A stretch of 64,000 bases of DNA from Bradyrhizobium symbiodeficiens (GTDB lineage Bacteria; Pseudomonadota; Alphaproteobacteria; Rhizobiales; Xanthobacteraceae): contig NZ_CP029427.2 of assembly GCF_002266465.3 (NCBI RefSeq), positions 1,304,501 to 1,368,500 of the forward strand. The letters are read 5' to 3'. Under the pieces are notes generated by a model. The model saw only the letters and a program-made list of their open reading frames with translations. It did not search any database and had not been told where the DNA came from. Position numbers and translations under genes: made by a program. Numbering within the stretch: position 1 is the stretch's first letter; the number at the start of each line of letters is the position of its first letter. This document shows, one piece after another, positions 1 to 12,271 of this stretch.

Positions 1-1213
1 TCGGCAGCAGCATTGTCACGTTCGCGGTCATCTCGGCGACGAGAACGATGCCGGTCAGCGGCGAACGCACCACGCCGGTGAAGAAGGCCGCCATGCCCAC
101 GAGGGCAAAGGCTTCCGGCTGAATATTGAGCGCGGGAAGGAGATGACGACAGGCCGCTCCGAACAGCAGCCCGGATTGCGCTCCCAGCACGAGCAGTGGT
201 GCAAACAGGCCCCCGGGCGTGCCAGCAGCGTAGGAGAGGGGGCCCAACCCGAACCGGATCAGGAATGCCAGCGCAACGATCGCCGGGCTTTCGTAGCCGA
301 TCAGCGCGCGTTGGGTGATCTGATCCCCGCCGCCGACCAATTCGGGTGCGAACCAGGCCAATATGCCGACGCTCGCGCCGATCAATCCGGCGCGTAGCTC
401 GACTGGTGACTTCGCAAATCGATCGCGAACCGCCAGGGCCGCCAGCAAAGTGCGGTTGTAGGCGATGGCGAGCAGGCCCGCGACGGCGCCGAGAACGAAG
501 AACAGAGGCACGGCTTCGGCGTCGGGATAGCTCAACGGCGCGACCCGGAAATCAGACGCATCGCCGAGAAACAGCCTTGCGATCGGAATCGCCGTTGCCA
601 ACATGGCAAGGGTGCCGACGGCAACTCTTCGATCGAACCGGTGGATCAATTCCTCGAGCACAAAGACGACGCCGGCAATCGGAGCATTGAAGGCCGTTGC
701 CAGCCCCGCGCCGGCGCCGGCCGCGAGCAATACTCGGCAATCGGCCCAGTCGAGTCGGCAGATCCGCGCGGCGAAGACCGCAATGCCGGCTCCCATCTGG
801 ACGGTGGGCCCCTCGCGGCCCAACGCCAGGCCGGACCCGATCGCCAGAAGCCCTGCGAAGAATTTCACCGGCACCAGACTAAATGGAGCCGGCGGAATCT
901 GTTCGTGAAGGACAGCTTCGACATGCGGAATGCCGCTTCCCGACGCGTGTGGCGAGAATCGACGTACCATCCACGCAGCGACCGAGGCCGCAATAACGCA
1001 CGTTCCCACGATGATCAGGAATCCCAAGATGGCGTGGCCATGGGCCCAGGCGATCATCGTGTCCCGCAGCCGATCGGCATGCTCCAGCGCAACGCGGAAG
1101 ATCGCCCCAACACATCCGATGATCGCCCCGGCAACCAGGGCAATCGCCACGAGTCTCAAAAGACTCCGGTCTTCTCCCGCCGCCTGTCGGAGTTCATTCC
1201 GGCTGATGGTCAT
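1..1213 (-). CDS. ClC-family H+/Cl- antiporter, C-terminus cut by window edge
   Basis: Membrane exchanger of chloride for protons. Translating the minus strand from the ATG at 1213 gives an open frame of about 404 residues that runs off the left edge. All three ClC selectivity signatures are present: GSGIP (about residue 93), GREGP (about 133, containing the gating glutamate 135) and GGLFAP (about 330). A second glutamate pair (LEEL, about 187-190) sits where the internal proton-transfer glutamate of E. coli ClcA lies, which favours an antiporter over a channel. Many hydrophobic helices fit the family. The part seen covers most of the usual transmembrane core; any C-terminal CBS domains would lie outside the window. 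It is tail-to-head with the monooxygenase gene behind it (107 bp gap). Confidence 0.93.
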   Translation of the reverse strand, partial: MTISRNELRQAAGEDRSLLRLVAIALVAGAIIGCVGAIFRVALEHADRLRDTMIAWAHGHAILGFLIIVGTCVIAASVAAWMVRRFSPHASGSGIPHVEAVLHEQIPPAPFSLVPVKFFAGLLAIGSGLALGREGPTVQMGAGIAVFAARICRLDWADCRVLLAAGAGAGLATAFNAPIAGVVFVLEELIHRFDRRVAVGTLAMLATAIPIARLFLGDASDFRVAPLSYPDAEAVPLFFVLGAVAGLLAIAYNRTLLAALAVRDRFAKSPVELRAGLIGASVGILAWFAPELVGGGDQITQRALIGYESPAIVALAFLIRFGLGPLSYAAGTPGGLFAPLLVLGAQSGLLFGAACRHLLPALNIQPEAFALVGMAAFFTGVVRSPLTGIVLVAEMTANVTMLLP

Positions 1214-1320
1214 GGCCGGCAAATCTTGACCAAAGGCACTGACGGATGTCCCGGGAAAGAGAGCGAGGAAATATTCGCCGGACTTTCCGAGAGACTATCA
1301 TGGATTCCGCGGGATCACGC

Positions 1321-2832
1321 CTATCCGGCGTGGCGAAGGGCCGCATCGTGCGGCCGCGGTCGCGAGCCCTTGGCCAGGCGGTCGAGATAGGTCTCGATCG
1401 AAGCCCAATCCCGGGCCGCGGCGGACACAGCCAGATAGCCGTCGGGTCGCACAAGCTCGATGCCCGCTCCATGTGCGGCCGGCCGGATTGCAGGATCGAC
1501 AAGGTCGCTTCGCAGTGCGGGTGTAGGCTCTCCTGATGCTCGCCCAGCGCGCAGAGTGAAGCGTGGCGCGTCGCCCGCTCCATAAGGTATCTCGTCGTCG
1601 AGCGGCCGCATGCGTTTGCCGGCCTGGGAATTTCCCGAAGCGGTATCGTTGAGGGGGCTATCGTGATAGCCGATGGAGATCTCGGTCATCGACCCTTTAA
1701 GAGCCTGTTGAACCGGCGAAAGTCCGAGCGCGAAATGAGCGACGACGTTCCGAATATGCTGTGCAATCGGGTTGTGGATTGTTGCAATCTTGGTCAGGCG
1801 TCCCGCGGTTGCGATCACCTCGGCCCCGACGGGTCTGCGCTCGGTGTCGTAGCTGTCGAGCAGCGAGGGATTGGCGGACAAGCCGCGGCAGACCATCGCG
1901 AGCTTCCAGGCGAGATTTATCGCATCCTGCATGCCCGTGTTCATACCCTGGCCGCCGGCGGGGCTGTGAACGTGCGCTGCATCCCCCGCGAGAAATACGC
2001 GCCCGGCCCGATAGGTCGAAATCTGTCGCTCGTTGATGCGGAATGTGGAGGTCCAGACCGCATCGCCCAGCACGATGTTGCGGGAGCCGCGCCGGTCGAC
2101 GATGGCCTGGAACGCTTCAGGCGACGGTGGAACGGGCATCGCTCCGTTTGACGGAGCAAGGCTCGCAATGATGCGGTATCGCCCCGGTGCCATCGGGAAA
2201 AAGATGAGCGGTCCATCTTCATGCCAGTAGGTGAAAAGCTCGTTCAACGGATATGGCGAACCGGTCATGTGGAAATCGCCGAGCGCCCAGTCGGTGCCCA
2301 TCGTGCCGCCCTCGAAGCTGAGGCCGAGGCTGTGTCGAATGGGGCTGTGGGATCCATCGCAGGCAATGAGCCAGCCGAATTTTTCGGCTTCGACGCGTCC
2401 GTCGGCGTGGCGGAGGGTTGCCGTGACGCCGTCAGCGTCTTGCGTAAAGGTTATCAGCTCGACGCCAAGTTCCGAAGGTGCGCTGAAGCGTTCGAGGTGC
2501 CGTTCGAGCACGGCCTCCGTATCGGACTGCGGGAGCATCAACGCGAACGGATAGGGCGTGTCGACATCGTCGAACTGTACCCGTGCCATCGGCTCGGACC
2601 CCGCGATGATGTTTGCAGCGGTGACCTTGTTGCCGAGTGCGATGAGCTCTGCGCTGGCACCGGCACGGTTGAGAAGTTCGAGCGTTCGGGGCCAGATTGC
2701 GATTGCGCGTGAGGTATCGCCACGCTTCGTCATCTTGTCGATGAGGCGTACGGGCACCTGGTAGCGTGCAAGCTCGAGCGCCATGGTCAGCCCGACCGGG
2801 CCAGCTCCGACGATGAGGACCGTATCTGTCAT
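1321..2832 (-). CDS. FAD-dependent aromatic monooxygenase (PheA/TfdB/MhpA class)
   Basis: A 503-residue flavoprotein hydroxylase that would use NAD(P)H and O2 to hydroxylate an aromatic or polyketide-like ring. The N-terminal Rossmann motif is VGAGPVG (about 6-12). The mid-protein DG motif reads CDGSHSPIR, and the second FAD motif is FLAGDAAHVHSP followed by GGQGMNTGMQDA, all typical of the PheA/TfdB/MhpA branch. The thioredoxin-like C-terminal region is short, so the exact substrate class cannot be read. It lies divergent to a CocE-type hydrolase, with a shared 299-bp region holding one copy of the NAC-like element (2919-2941) whose CAAATA end faces this gene at 84 bp. I infer membership of the regulon described in the findings. 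Confidence 0.88.
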   Translation of the reverse strand: MTDTVLIVGAGPVGLTMALELARYQVPVRLIDKMTKRGDTSRAIAIWPRTLELLNRAGASAELIALGNKVTAANIIAGSEPMARVQFDDVDTPYPFALMLPQSDTEAVLERHLERFSAPSELGVELITFTQDADGVTATLRHADGRVEAEKFGWLIACDGSHSPIRHSLGLSFEGGTMGTDWALGDFHMTGSPYPLNELFTYWHEDGPLIFFPMAPGRYRIIASLAPSNGAMPVPPSPEAFQAIVDRRGSRNIVLGDAVWTSTFRINERQISTYRAGRVFLAGDAAHVHSPAGGQGMNTGMQDAINLAWKLAMVCRGLSANPSLLDSYDTERRPVGAEVIATAGRLTKIATIHNPIAQHIRNVVAHFALGLSPVQQALKGSMTEISIGYHDSPLNDTASGNSQAGKRMRPLDDEIPYGAGDAPRFTLRAGRASGEPTPALRSDLVDPAIRPAAHGAGIELVRPDGYLAVSAAARDWASIETYLDRLAKGSRPRPHDAALRHAG

Positions 2833-2918
2833 GGCGTGTTCTTCCGTTGGGTTCGTGCCAGGGAATGGCGAGCATGCCGTTCCGACGCGTCACTCGCTTA
2901 ATATCGCGGCCGGTGCAA

Positions 2919-2941
2919 ATAATGATTGAGTATGTGGGTAT
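2919..2941 (+). promoter_or_regulatory. NAC-like operator, copy 1
   Basis: Copy 1 of the eight-copy intergenic element. It reads CAAATA-N9-TATGTGGGTAT, beginning with CAAATA at 2916. ATA-N9-TAT is exact, and the third TAT lies 8 bases on. The CAAATA end faces the monooxygenase start at 2832, 84 bp away. Its flanks (GCGAGTGA nearby) match copy 5. It lies in the 299-bp divergent gap 2833-3131, where I see nothing else. Confidence 0.7.
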
Positions 2942-3131
2942 AGGCAGCAGCAATAGGCAGTCGAGGTCACACCATCTGCCGGATCGATAAGCGTTTGAAA
3001 AGCGCTCCCCATCCACAGTTCTGACGATGCTGCCCTGACCGGCGCAGCGCAAGGATGCCGGCCGAACAGGGCGACTTACATCTGGCGGCAAGGCGACGAC
3101 GTCGATCGGCTTCGCCTGAAAGGGACGGTAG

Positions 3132-4958
3132 ATGAGCGAAGCTCCGGCTAAACACAAATTCTGGGACAATATCGTTCCATTGAAGGGCGGCCTTTCGGGC
3201 CCGCAACTCGCCGGGTGGACGCCAGGTCCTGCGGCGAGAACCGGAATGGGCTGCCGGATCCTCGCCGATCAGATGATCCCCGTCGAAGCCGGAATTGCGC
3301 TCGCCGCCGACGTCTACCTCCCGAGGGTCGCGGGCCGCTATCCGGCTGTCATCGCCTTCTCCGCCTATTCGAAGGAGCTGCAGGCGACCGGGGCGCCTGC
3401 GGGCAACAACGAGACCGGCAGCCCGCCCGTCTTCACCGATCGTGGCTATGCCCATGTGATAGTCGCAAGGCGCGGCATGGGCCGTTCCGGCGGCGTCGCG
3501 GGCGCCTACTTCAACGACGCCGACGTCGTTGACCACGCCAAGGTGGTACAGTGGGCCGCCAAGCAGGTTTGGTGTGACGGGCAAGTGGTGCTGTTCGGCA
3601 CGTCCTATTTTGGCATTGTTCAGCCGCAGGTGGCGCTTCGGAATCCAGCGGCGCTGAAGGGCTTTTTCACCATCGAGATGTGTACGGACTATTTCCGCCA
3701 CGTCGTCATGTATGGCGGCGGCCCGCAGGTCGACTTCCTGTCGCTATGGATGGGCGCCAACTTTACGCCATTCCAGTTCGCACTACGCGTGCCGCCGCTG
3801 GTCAGGGCCGTTGCCAGCCATATCTTCAACTCGAAGCTTAAGCGCTGGTGGTGGCCGCAGATCAAGAAGCGGATGTCCCGCATTATGAAGCGCTTCCGGC
3901 AGAACATGCCGACGCGACCCACACGAGAGTTATTCGCTGCCATGGTGCTCGACGGCAAAACCCGAGCCACCAGCGCGCTGCCGCCTGGCCCATCCGGGCG
4001 ACTGGACGGGATCACCTTGCCCTTTGTCGTGATTCAAAACCCCGGCTATCTCAACCTGCATCAATTTGGAGCGTACGACCTGTTCGAGAACGCCGGCACA
4101 CCGAAGAATTGCAAGTGGCTGATCATCGGACCGGCAACCTATGAACTGCCCTCTTTTCACTGGCAGCTGGAGGCACTCGCCTTCTTCGATCACTTGCTCT
4201 ATGGCGCCGCCAACGGCTACGCCGGGCAGGCGCCGGTTCGTTACTGGACCGAGGGAGCCGGGGAGTACCGCTGCGCCGGGGACTTCCCCGTGCCGGACAG
4301 CGAGGCCGTGCGCTTTTATCCGGCTTCGAACGGCGCCGACCGTGCGATGCACCGGCTCCTCACGAAGCCCGTGCAATCCGGCGCGAACCACTGGGCCGCC
4401 GTGCCCTACGGCGCGATTGTCACACCCGGCTTCGACGAGGTGGCCAACCCGATACTCGGTTTCGAGACGTCGATCGATCGTGACACTGAATTCACCGGCC
4501 CGGTCACGCTGAGTCTCGTCTTCAGTTCGAACGAGATCGATTCGCATATTGTGGCGCGCACCGGCCGGGTCGCTCGGGACGGCACCTATCAGTTGCTGTC
4601 GATGGGCATGATCCGGCCGGCCTGCCGCCGGATCGACACGGCGCGCAGCACGGCGACCGAGATCGCCATCGACATCGACAGGCCCGAGCCCCTGACGCCG
4701 GGCTCGCCGGTCACGTTGCGCTTCAGCCTGACGCCCCAGCCGGTCGTACTTAAGATGGGCGAGCGCCTGCGCCTCGATATCGCCAGCCGCGTCGATCTGC
4801 TGCGCAGCGACCAGAGCCATGGCCATGCTCAGTTCGATATGCAGGTGCCTCCCTACTTCGCGCGCAACACGATCCACTATGGCCCGGATACCTATGTGGA
4901 AATGTATCAGGTGCCCGACAGACGCCGACCTTCCCTGGCCGATGACGGAGAAATATGA
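3132..4958 (+). CDS. CocE/NonD family alpha/beta hydrolase
   Basis: A 608-residue hydrolase of the X-Pro dipeptidyl-peptidase (S15)/cocaine-esterase group, acting on esters or amides. The nucleophile elbow is GTSYFG with Ser158. It is preceded by the family's RRGMGRSGG segment (about 113-121) and YLPxxxGRYPAVIAFSAY (about 62-79). The C-terminal third (about 450-600) has the jelly-roll pattern of the CocE C-domain. There is no signal peptide, so it should be cytoplasmic. It diverges from the FAD monooxygenase; the operator in between lies on the far side (191 bp) and points to the other gene, so co-regulation is uncertain. The substrate cannot be read from sequence. Confidence 0.85.
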   Translation: MSEAPAKHKFWDNIVPLKGGLSGPQLAGWTPGPAARTGMGCRILADQMIPVEAGIALAADVYLPRVAGRYPAVIAFSAYSKELQATGAPAGNNETGSPPVFTDRGYAHVIVARRGMGRSGGVAGAYFNDADVVDHAKVVQWAAKQVWCDGQVVLFGTSYFGIVQPQVALRNPAALKGFFTIEMCTDYFRHVVMYGGGPQVDFLSLWMGANFTPFQFALRVPPLVRAVASHIFNSKLKRWWWPQIKKRMSRIMKRFRQNMPTRPTRELFAAMVLDGKTRATSALPPGPSGRLDGITLPFVVIQNPGYLNLHQFGAYDLFENAGTPKNCKWLIIGPATYELPSFHWQLEALAFFDHLLYGAANGYAGQAPVRYWTEGAGEYRCAGDFPVPDSEAVRFYPASNGADRAMHRLLTKPVQSGANHWAAVPYGAIVTPGFDEVANPILGFETSIDRDTEFTGPVTLSLVFSSNEIDSHIVARTGRVARDGTYQLLSMGMIRPACRRIDTARSTATEIAIDIDRPEPLTPGSPVTLRFSLTPQPVVLKMGERLRLDIASRVDLLRSDQSHGHAQFDMQVPPYFARNTIHYGPDTYVEMYQVPDRRRPSLADDGEI

Positions 4959-5113
4959 ATATACGGGCAGCTCTCGCCGTCATTGAGCTCGATCATCCAA
5001 TGATGGCCCTTGAGATTCGCGCGATCATATGCCTGCGTGAGTGACCAAGCTCGTCGTCCAGCAGATGCCCGATCGGTAAGCCTGAAGGAGGAGAGGCCTG
5101 ACTCGGGTGCGGC

Positions 5114-6196
5114 ATGTCAAATGGACAACACGATCACATGAGACAAGCTCATCGCGCCGCTGCCCGGATTGGCGCCTGGTTTGACCGGATTGATCCGGGC
5201 ACGCATCGGCGCATCAAGGGCCTGCGTCTGGTGACCGCGTTCGGCCTGGCGGCGATGCTTGCGACCGTGCCCGAAATCGCCGATGGCCGTGGGGTCATGC
5301 TGGGGACGCTTGCCGCAGGTTTTGCGCTGTGGGCGAGCGTGTCGGAAGCTCAGACGACCCGATATGAATCAGCTCGCGATCTCTTGCTGCTGTGCCTCGC
5401 GGCGGGGGCCGGCTCCGCGAGCTTCGCCGTCTTTGCTATTCCTTTGGGGGCCGGCTGGGCAGAACTGACCCTGGTCTCGGGAAGCTTTTGCGTCGGTTAC
5501 CTCAGGCGTTATGGCACCCTTGGCGCGGGCATCGGCTCGCAGATATTCATCGGTCAATTATTGGCCTACAGCGCCGGCACCACTGTTGCAGATCTGTCGA
5601 CGGTCGCGTTGGCTGTCGTATTGGCGATACTGGCCTCTGTCGTGCCGCGCATGCTCAGCGGTCCCGCCGAACAACCAGTCATCGCTGCACCGCTTCCGCA
5701 GCCCGAGGGCGCTACGATCTTTTCAGAAATCGTGATGGGCCTGCAAGCCACCATCGCTTCACTTTCTATCGTCGTGCTTGGCTGGGCAGTGGGTATGACC
5801 CAGTCCGCCTGGGCGATCACCGCCTGCACTTATGTCGTGGCGAATTCGACGGTGGGAACGATCGATCGTGTCCGACGCCGGATCGGCGGAACCTTGATCG
5901 GCGTTCCGCTCGGTCTTGCCTGCCTGCCTATTGCCAATCATGCGCCCTTGTTGATTTGGGGCGCGGCTGCAATCGCGATGATCATCTATGCGATGGCGTT
6001 GCCCGAGCGTTATGACATTGCATGTGGCGCCTACGCCTTTGCGCTGGTCGTGACCATGGCTGCGACCGGCGAATACTCGTTTGTGACACTCGCTGCGCGA
6101 GCTTGGGAAACGATCGTCGGCGGTGCGCTCGGCATCGCCGTGGTCTTATCGTTGTCGCAGCTGCCAAGCCTGCTTCAGCATGATAAGCAGAAATGA
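5114..6196 (+). CDS. FUSC-family membrane protein (aromatic acid exporter-like)
   Basis: A 360-residue integral membrane protein with two clusters of hydrophobic helices (about residues 40-175 and 205-350) joined by a short hydrophilic linker. This is the two-fold layout of FUSC/fusaric-acid-resistance proteins. The second half carries the typical pattern: a helix with SAWAITACTYV, then DRVRRRIGGTLIGVPLG, then a helix ending in RAWETIVGGALG. Relatives export aromatic or weak acids, usually with an adaptor, but no adaptor gene is next to it. It follows the CocE hydrolase by 155 bp. A purine-rich GGAGGAGAGG lies 21-30 bp upstream of the ATG, somewhat far for a ribosome site. A later start is possible. 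Confidence 0.78.
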   Translation: MSNGQHDHMRQAHRAAARIGAWFDRIDPGTHRRIKGLRLVTAFGLAAMLATVPEIADGRGVMLGTLAAGFALWASVSEAQTTRYESARDLLLLCLAAGAGSASFAVFAIPLGAGWAELTLVSGSFCVGYLRRYGTLGAGIGSQIFIGQLLAYSAGTTVADLSTVALAVVLAILASVVPRMLSGPAEQPVIAAPLPQPEGATIFSEIVMGLQATIASLSIVVLGWAVGMTQSAWAITACTYVVANSTVGTIDRVRRRIGGTLIGVPLGLACLPIANHAPLLIWGAAAIAMIIYAMALPERYDIACGAYAFALVVTMAATGEYSFVTLAARAWETIVGGALGIAVVLSLSQLPSLLQHDKQK

Positions 6197-6277
6197 TGGT
6201 GCGGTGCTGTCTCGTAGGCTGATAGACCACGAGCAATGTCCGCGCCTCGCCATCGCCCCGGCCAGCCCGAGCGGGGC

Positions 6278-9419
<3,142 letters not shown>

Positions 9420-9435
9420 GATGCAATCTCCTTTG

Positions 9436-10074
9436 TCAGGCGTTGTTGGATGTGGCGGCGATTGACGCCGTCTCGGTTCGTTCCGGCGGCCGGCCGCTCC
9501 AGCGATGCACCAGCCCAGCGTCGATGTCGTAGAGGTCGAGCACCCGTCCGATGGTATGGTTCACCATGTCGTCCAGCGTCTGCGGTCGGTCATAGAAGGC
9601 CGGCACCGGCGGGAAGACGATGGCGCCGTTCTCGGTCGCCGCCGCCATCGAGCGGATGTGCCCGGCATGGAGCGGCGCCTCGCGGAACAGCAACACCACG
9701 CGCCGGCGCTCCTTCAGGCAGACGTCGGCTGCGCGCGACAGGAGTCCATCGGTATTGCCGGTGGCGATTGCGGACAGGCTGCGCACCGAGCATGGGGCGA
9801 CCACCATGCCCATGGTGCGGAAGGAGCCTGAGGCGATGGTCGCACCGATGTCGCCATCCGAATAATGATAGTCGGCTGCGGCGCGGACCTCGCGCACTTT
9901 CAGGTCGGTCTCGTAAGCGAGCGTCCGTTCGCCCGCCTTGGTCATGACGAGATGCGTTTCGATGTCGAGCTCGCGCAGCATCTGAAGCAGCCGCAAGCCG
10001 TAGATGACGCCGGTTGCGCCGCTGATCCCGACGATCATGCGCCGGCGTGGCGTGCTGGGAAGTGGTTTGTGCAT
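9436..10074 (-). CDS. ubiX: Flavin prenyltransferase
   Basis: Attaches a dimethylallyl group to FMN to make the prenyl-FMN cofactor of UbiD. From the ATG at 10074 it has 212 residues, close to the usual 190-210. The N-terminal GISGATGVIYG (about 16-26) is the FMN-binding signature. VVAPCSVRSLSAIATG and the later RRRVVLLFREAPLH segment are also characteristic. The frame is open upstream to 10227, but that extension does not resemble the family. It is the first gene of a ubiX-ubiD-mdlC operon and is divergent from a cupin gene. It presumably serves the adjacent UbiD. Confidence 0.92.
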   Translation of the reverse strand: MHKPLPSTPRRRMIVGISGATGVIYGLRLLQMLRELDIETHLVMTKAGERTLAYETDLKVREVRAAADYHYSDGDIGATIASGSFRTMGMVVAPCSVRSLSAIATGNTDGLLSRAADVCLKERRRVVLLFREAPLHAGHIRSMAAATENGAIVFPPVPAFYDRPQTLDDMVNHTIGRVLDLYDIDAGLVHRWSGRPPERTETASIAATSNNA

Positions 10075-10220
10075 GGGACGATCCAGAGTTCGTTGAACAT
10101 GCACTGGATAGACGCCGGTCCTGATCGCCACATCCTCATAAGTGATGATGCATCGCGACGCGCCGTCGGTTATTCGATCAACAGCGCGTATCGTATGGCG
10201 CCCAGCATGGAGGTTGACGC

Positions 10221-10694
10221 ATGCCATTCAGCTTTCTTCATTCGACGCACCAGGAGCCGCCGATCCTGATTCCCGCGATCGGGCTTGACCTGCGCGTGCG
10301 CGTACCACCTGAGATGGCCGGTGGTGTGCTGACGTCGATCGAAACCGTCAACGCGCCAGGGTACGGGCCGCCGCTGCACCGGCACCACGAGACCGAGATT
10401 TTCTACGTGCTGGAGGGCCGTTATCTCTTCGAGGTGGATGGCAGGCGGCTTACGGCGGAGACCGGCGACGTGGTGACGGTCCCGGGCGGAGCGGCCCACA
10501 CCTTCGTCAATATCACTGACGGCCCGGCGCGGCAGTTCATCCAGATCGTTCCCGGCCTTGATGCCAAGGCCTTCTTTCTCGGCCTCGCCGACGTGATGCG
10601 CGACGGCAAGCTTGACCAGGCGGCTTTGAATGCCTTCGGTAAGCAATGGCACATGGAGTTTCTCGGCCCGCCCCTGAAAAAGCCAGCGCGATGA
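10221..10694 (+). CDS. Cupin-domain protein
   Basis: A 157-residue single-domain cupin. Motif 1 is visible as GPPLHRHHETEIFYVLEG (about 52-69) with the metal ligands His, His and Glu. Motif 2 is PGGAAHTFVN with its histidine (about 90-99). The C-terminal 50 residues are helical and typical of cupin_2 proteins annotated as quercetinase- or isomerase-like. The metal ligands are complete, so enzymatic activity is possible. It is divergent from ubiX (146 bp) and runs tail-to-tail into the LuxR-type regulator 16 bp downstream. The specific reaction is not known. Confidence 0.8.
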   Translation: MPFSFLHSTHQEPPILIPAIGLDLRVRVPPEMAGGVLTSIETVNAPGYGPPLHRHHETEIFYVLEGRYLFEVDGRRLTAETGDVVTVPGGAAHTFVNITDGPARQFIQIVPGLDAKAFFLGLADVMRDGKLDQAALNAFGKQWHMEFLGPPLKKPAR

Positions 10695-10710
10695 AGCCGA
10701 CGACTGGGGC

Positions 10711-11895
10711 CTATCGTCCGTCCTGCCCTCGCGGCGCGATCGCCGCGAGCGACGCCATCGAGCGTTCGAAGTCGCGTAGGTTCTCGGTGCCCGACTTGCC
10801 GAGGATCGAGCGAATTTGGCTGCGGATGGTTGGGAGTGAGACGTTGCGCTGCTGCGCCACGTCTTCCGCGCTTGCGCCGCCCGAAAGCGCCACGGCAACA
10901 TCCGCCTCCGCCCGGCTCAAGCCGAAGACTTCGCACAGCATTTGAGGCGGGGGCGATGCCACCCGGCCGAGATCGCGGACTACGACCATGGCGAGCTTTT
11001 CGGCGAGGCCGCCTCCGTCCGCTGTTGCCTCATCGGCCGAAAGGCCTTGCGGTGCCGGCGACACCAAGACGGCGCAGGACGACATGTCGCGATTGACGAT
11101 CCGCATCGAACCGCCGACTTGTCCCGAGGTGGCGGAGGTGACGAGGCGTCTCAATGTCATGGCAGCGTCCTTGGCCTGAGCCGCAAGATAGACGCCGCCC
11201 GCCGCATACGGTCCGGATCGCAGGGCGCGCAATCCGGCATCGGGATGGGCTAGATCCTTTTGGGAGGCCGCGTTCATGAAATGGATGCGCAGCCCCGCAT
11301 CGACTATGGCAACGCCGACCGGCAGCACGTCAAGCGCCGCCCGGGTCGCCCAGGAGGCTTGGGACTCCTGACCAAGGCGGGCACGCAACTCCACCGCGCG
11401 CTGCAAATGCGGCACCAGCGCCTGCAGAAGGCGCCGTTCCTTCTCGCCAAAGGGCTCAGCGTCGTCTGCCCGGAACAGGCCGAACGGCATTGCATGAGTG
11501 ACACCGACCAGGCTCGCGAGCAGATGCCGTCGCGCGTGGTGGCGCGCGAAGTCGTTGTAGTATTCGCTGCGCAGAAAGGACTGCTCCGGCACCAGCTCCG
11601 GTCCCAGCATGACATTGGTCAGGTGTCTTGTTCGGGCCTCCGCGAAATCGCGACGCGCCTGAATGAGGTAGGGGTTCAGCGGATGATAATAGGCGAGATA
11701 GATCGCCTCGCTCTCGTCGAACCGCATCATCACGTTTCGCGAGGCCTCGCCGCGGTCTCCGGTCCGCAGCATCGCGCCCTGAGCATCGACCAGTCGGCAC
11801 AGGCGCGTGCCGACACTCTCCCAGTCTCCGCCAGCGGCCGCCGCCTCGTAGATGGCGCCGACGCAATCGGCAAGTTCGCTCTCCGTATCCGCCAC
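10711..11895 (-). CDS. LuxR-type HTH transcriptional regulator
   Basis: A regulator with a C-terminal LuxR/GerE-like helix-turn-helix (about the last 65 residues, FGLSRAEADVAVALSGGAS followed by VSLPTIRSQIRSIL). The N-terminal and middle parts contain a PAS-like stretch (VGVAIVDAGLRIHFMNAAS). I prefer the GTG at 11895 (394 residues), where the similarity-like sequence begins (ADTESELADCVGAIYEAA). The frame is open to an ATG at 12168, but the added 91 residues are basic and low-complexity. If the GTG is right, 11896-12271 is an untranslated gap of 376 bp in which I see no other feature. It lies beside the cupin/ubiX-ubiD-mdlC block and probably regulates it, which is inference from position only. 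Confidence 0.75.
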   Translation of the reverse strand: MADTESELADCVGAIYEAAAAGGDWESVGTRLCRLVDAQGAMLRTGDRGEASRNVMMRFDESEAIYLAYYHPLNPYLIQARRDFAEARTRHLTNVMLGPELVPEQSFLRSEYYNDFARHHARRHLLASLVGVTHAMPFGLFRADDAEPFGEKERRLLQALVPHLQRAVELRARLGQESQASWATRAALDVLPVGVAIVDAGLRIHFMNAASQKDLAHPDAGLRALRSGPYAAGGVYLAAQAKDAAMTLRRLVTSATSGQVGGSMRIVNRDMSSCAVLVSPAPQGLSADEATADGGGLAEKLAMVVVRDLGRVASPPPQMLCEVFGLSRAEADVAVALSGGASAEDVAQQRNVSLPTIRSQIRSILGKSGTENLRDFERSMASLAAIAPRGQDGR

Positions 11896-12271
11896 GCCGC
11901 GCTCCTGGCGATTGCGTTGCCGAGAACCATTACGGGGCCCCTTCCGAGGCCTGAACTGACGATGGTTCGCCGGAATGTGGTCTTCGCGAGGAAGCTTGCG
12001 ATTCGGAGCAGGGAGAGTCGCAACTGCCGCATTCATGGTGCCAACTCCACTTGCGAAGACGTCGGGCGGGATCGCGCCGCCGGAACGGATGAAGCGATAG
12101 TCCTCAGGATCGTGAAACGCCAATACGGCTTCGCTATCCCCATATTGGCGGCGGATATGGCGGGTCATGGAGACCCGAAGGAATATTCCCGATCCCTCCG
12201 AGCCTCTCGTTGAAATGCTTGAATCTTCATCGACTTAGCCGACGATCTGATCGCGACCGCCTGACGGTCGG

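Noticed and set aside
3930..4877. 315-codon minus-strand frame within the CocE-type hydrolase
   Set aside because: Antisense shadow of a well-supported hydrolase; composition is Arg/Asp-rich without motifs.
4945..4980. GAAATATGAATATACGGGCAG resembles the NAC-like element
   Set aside because: ATA-N9-TAT is not present in register and it lies at a gene end, so I do not count it as a ninth copy.
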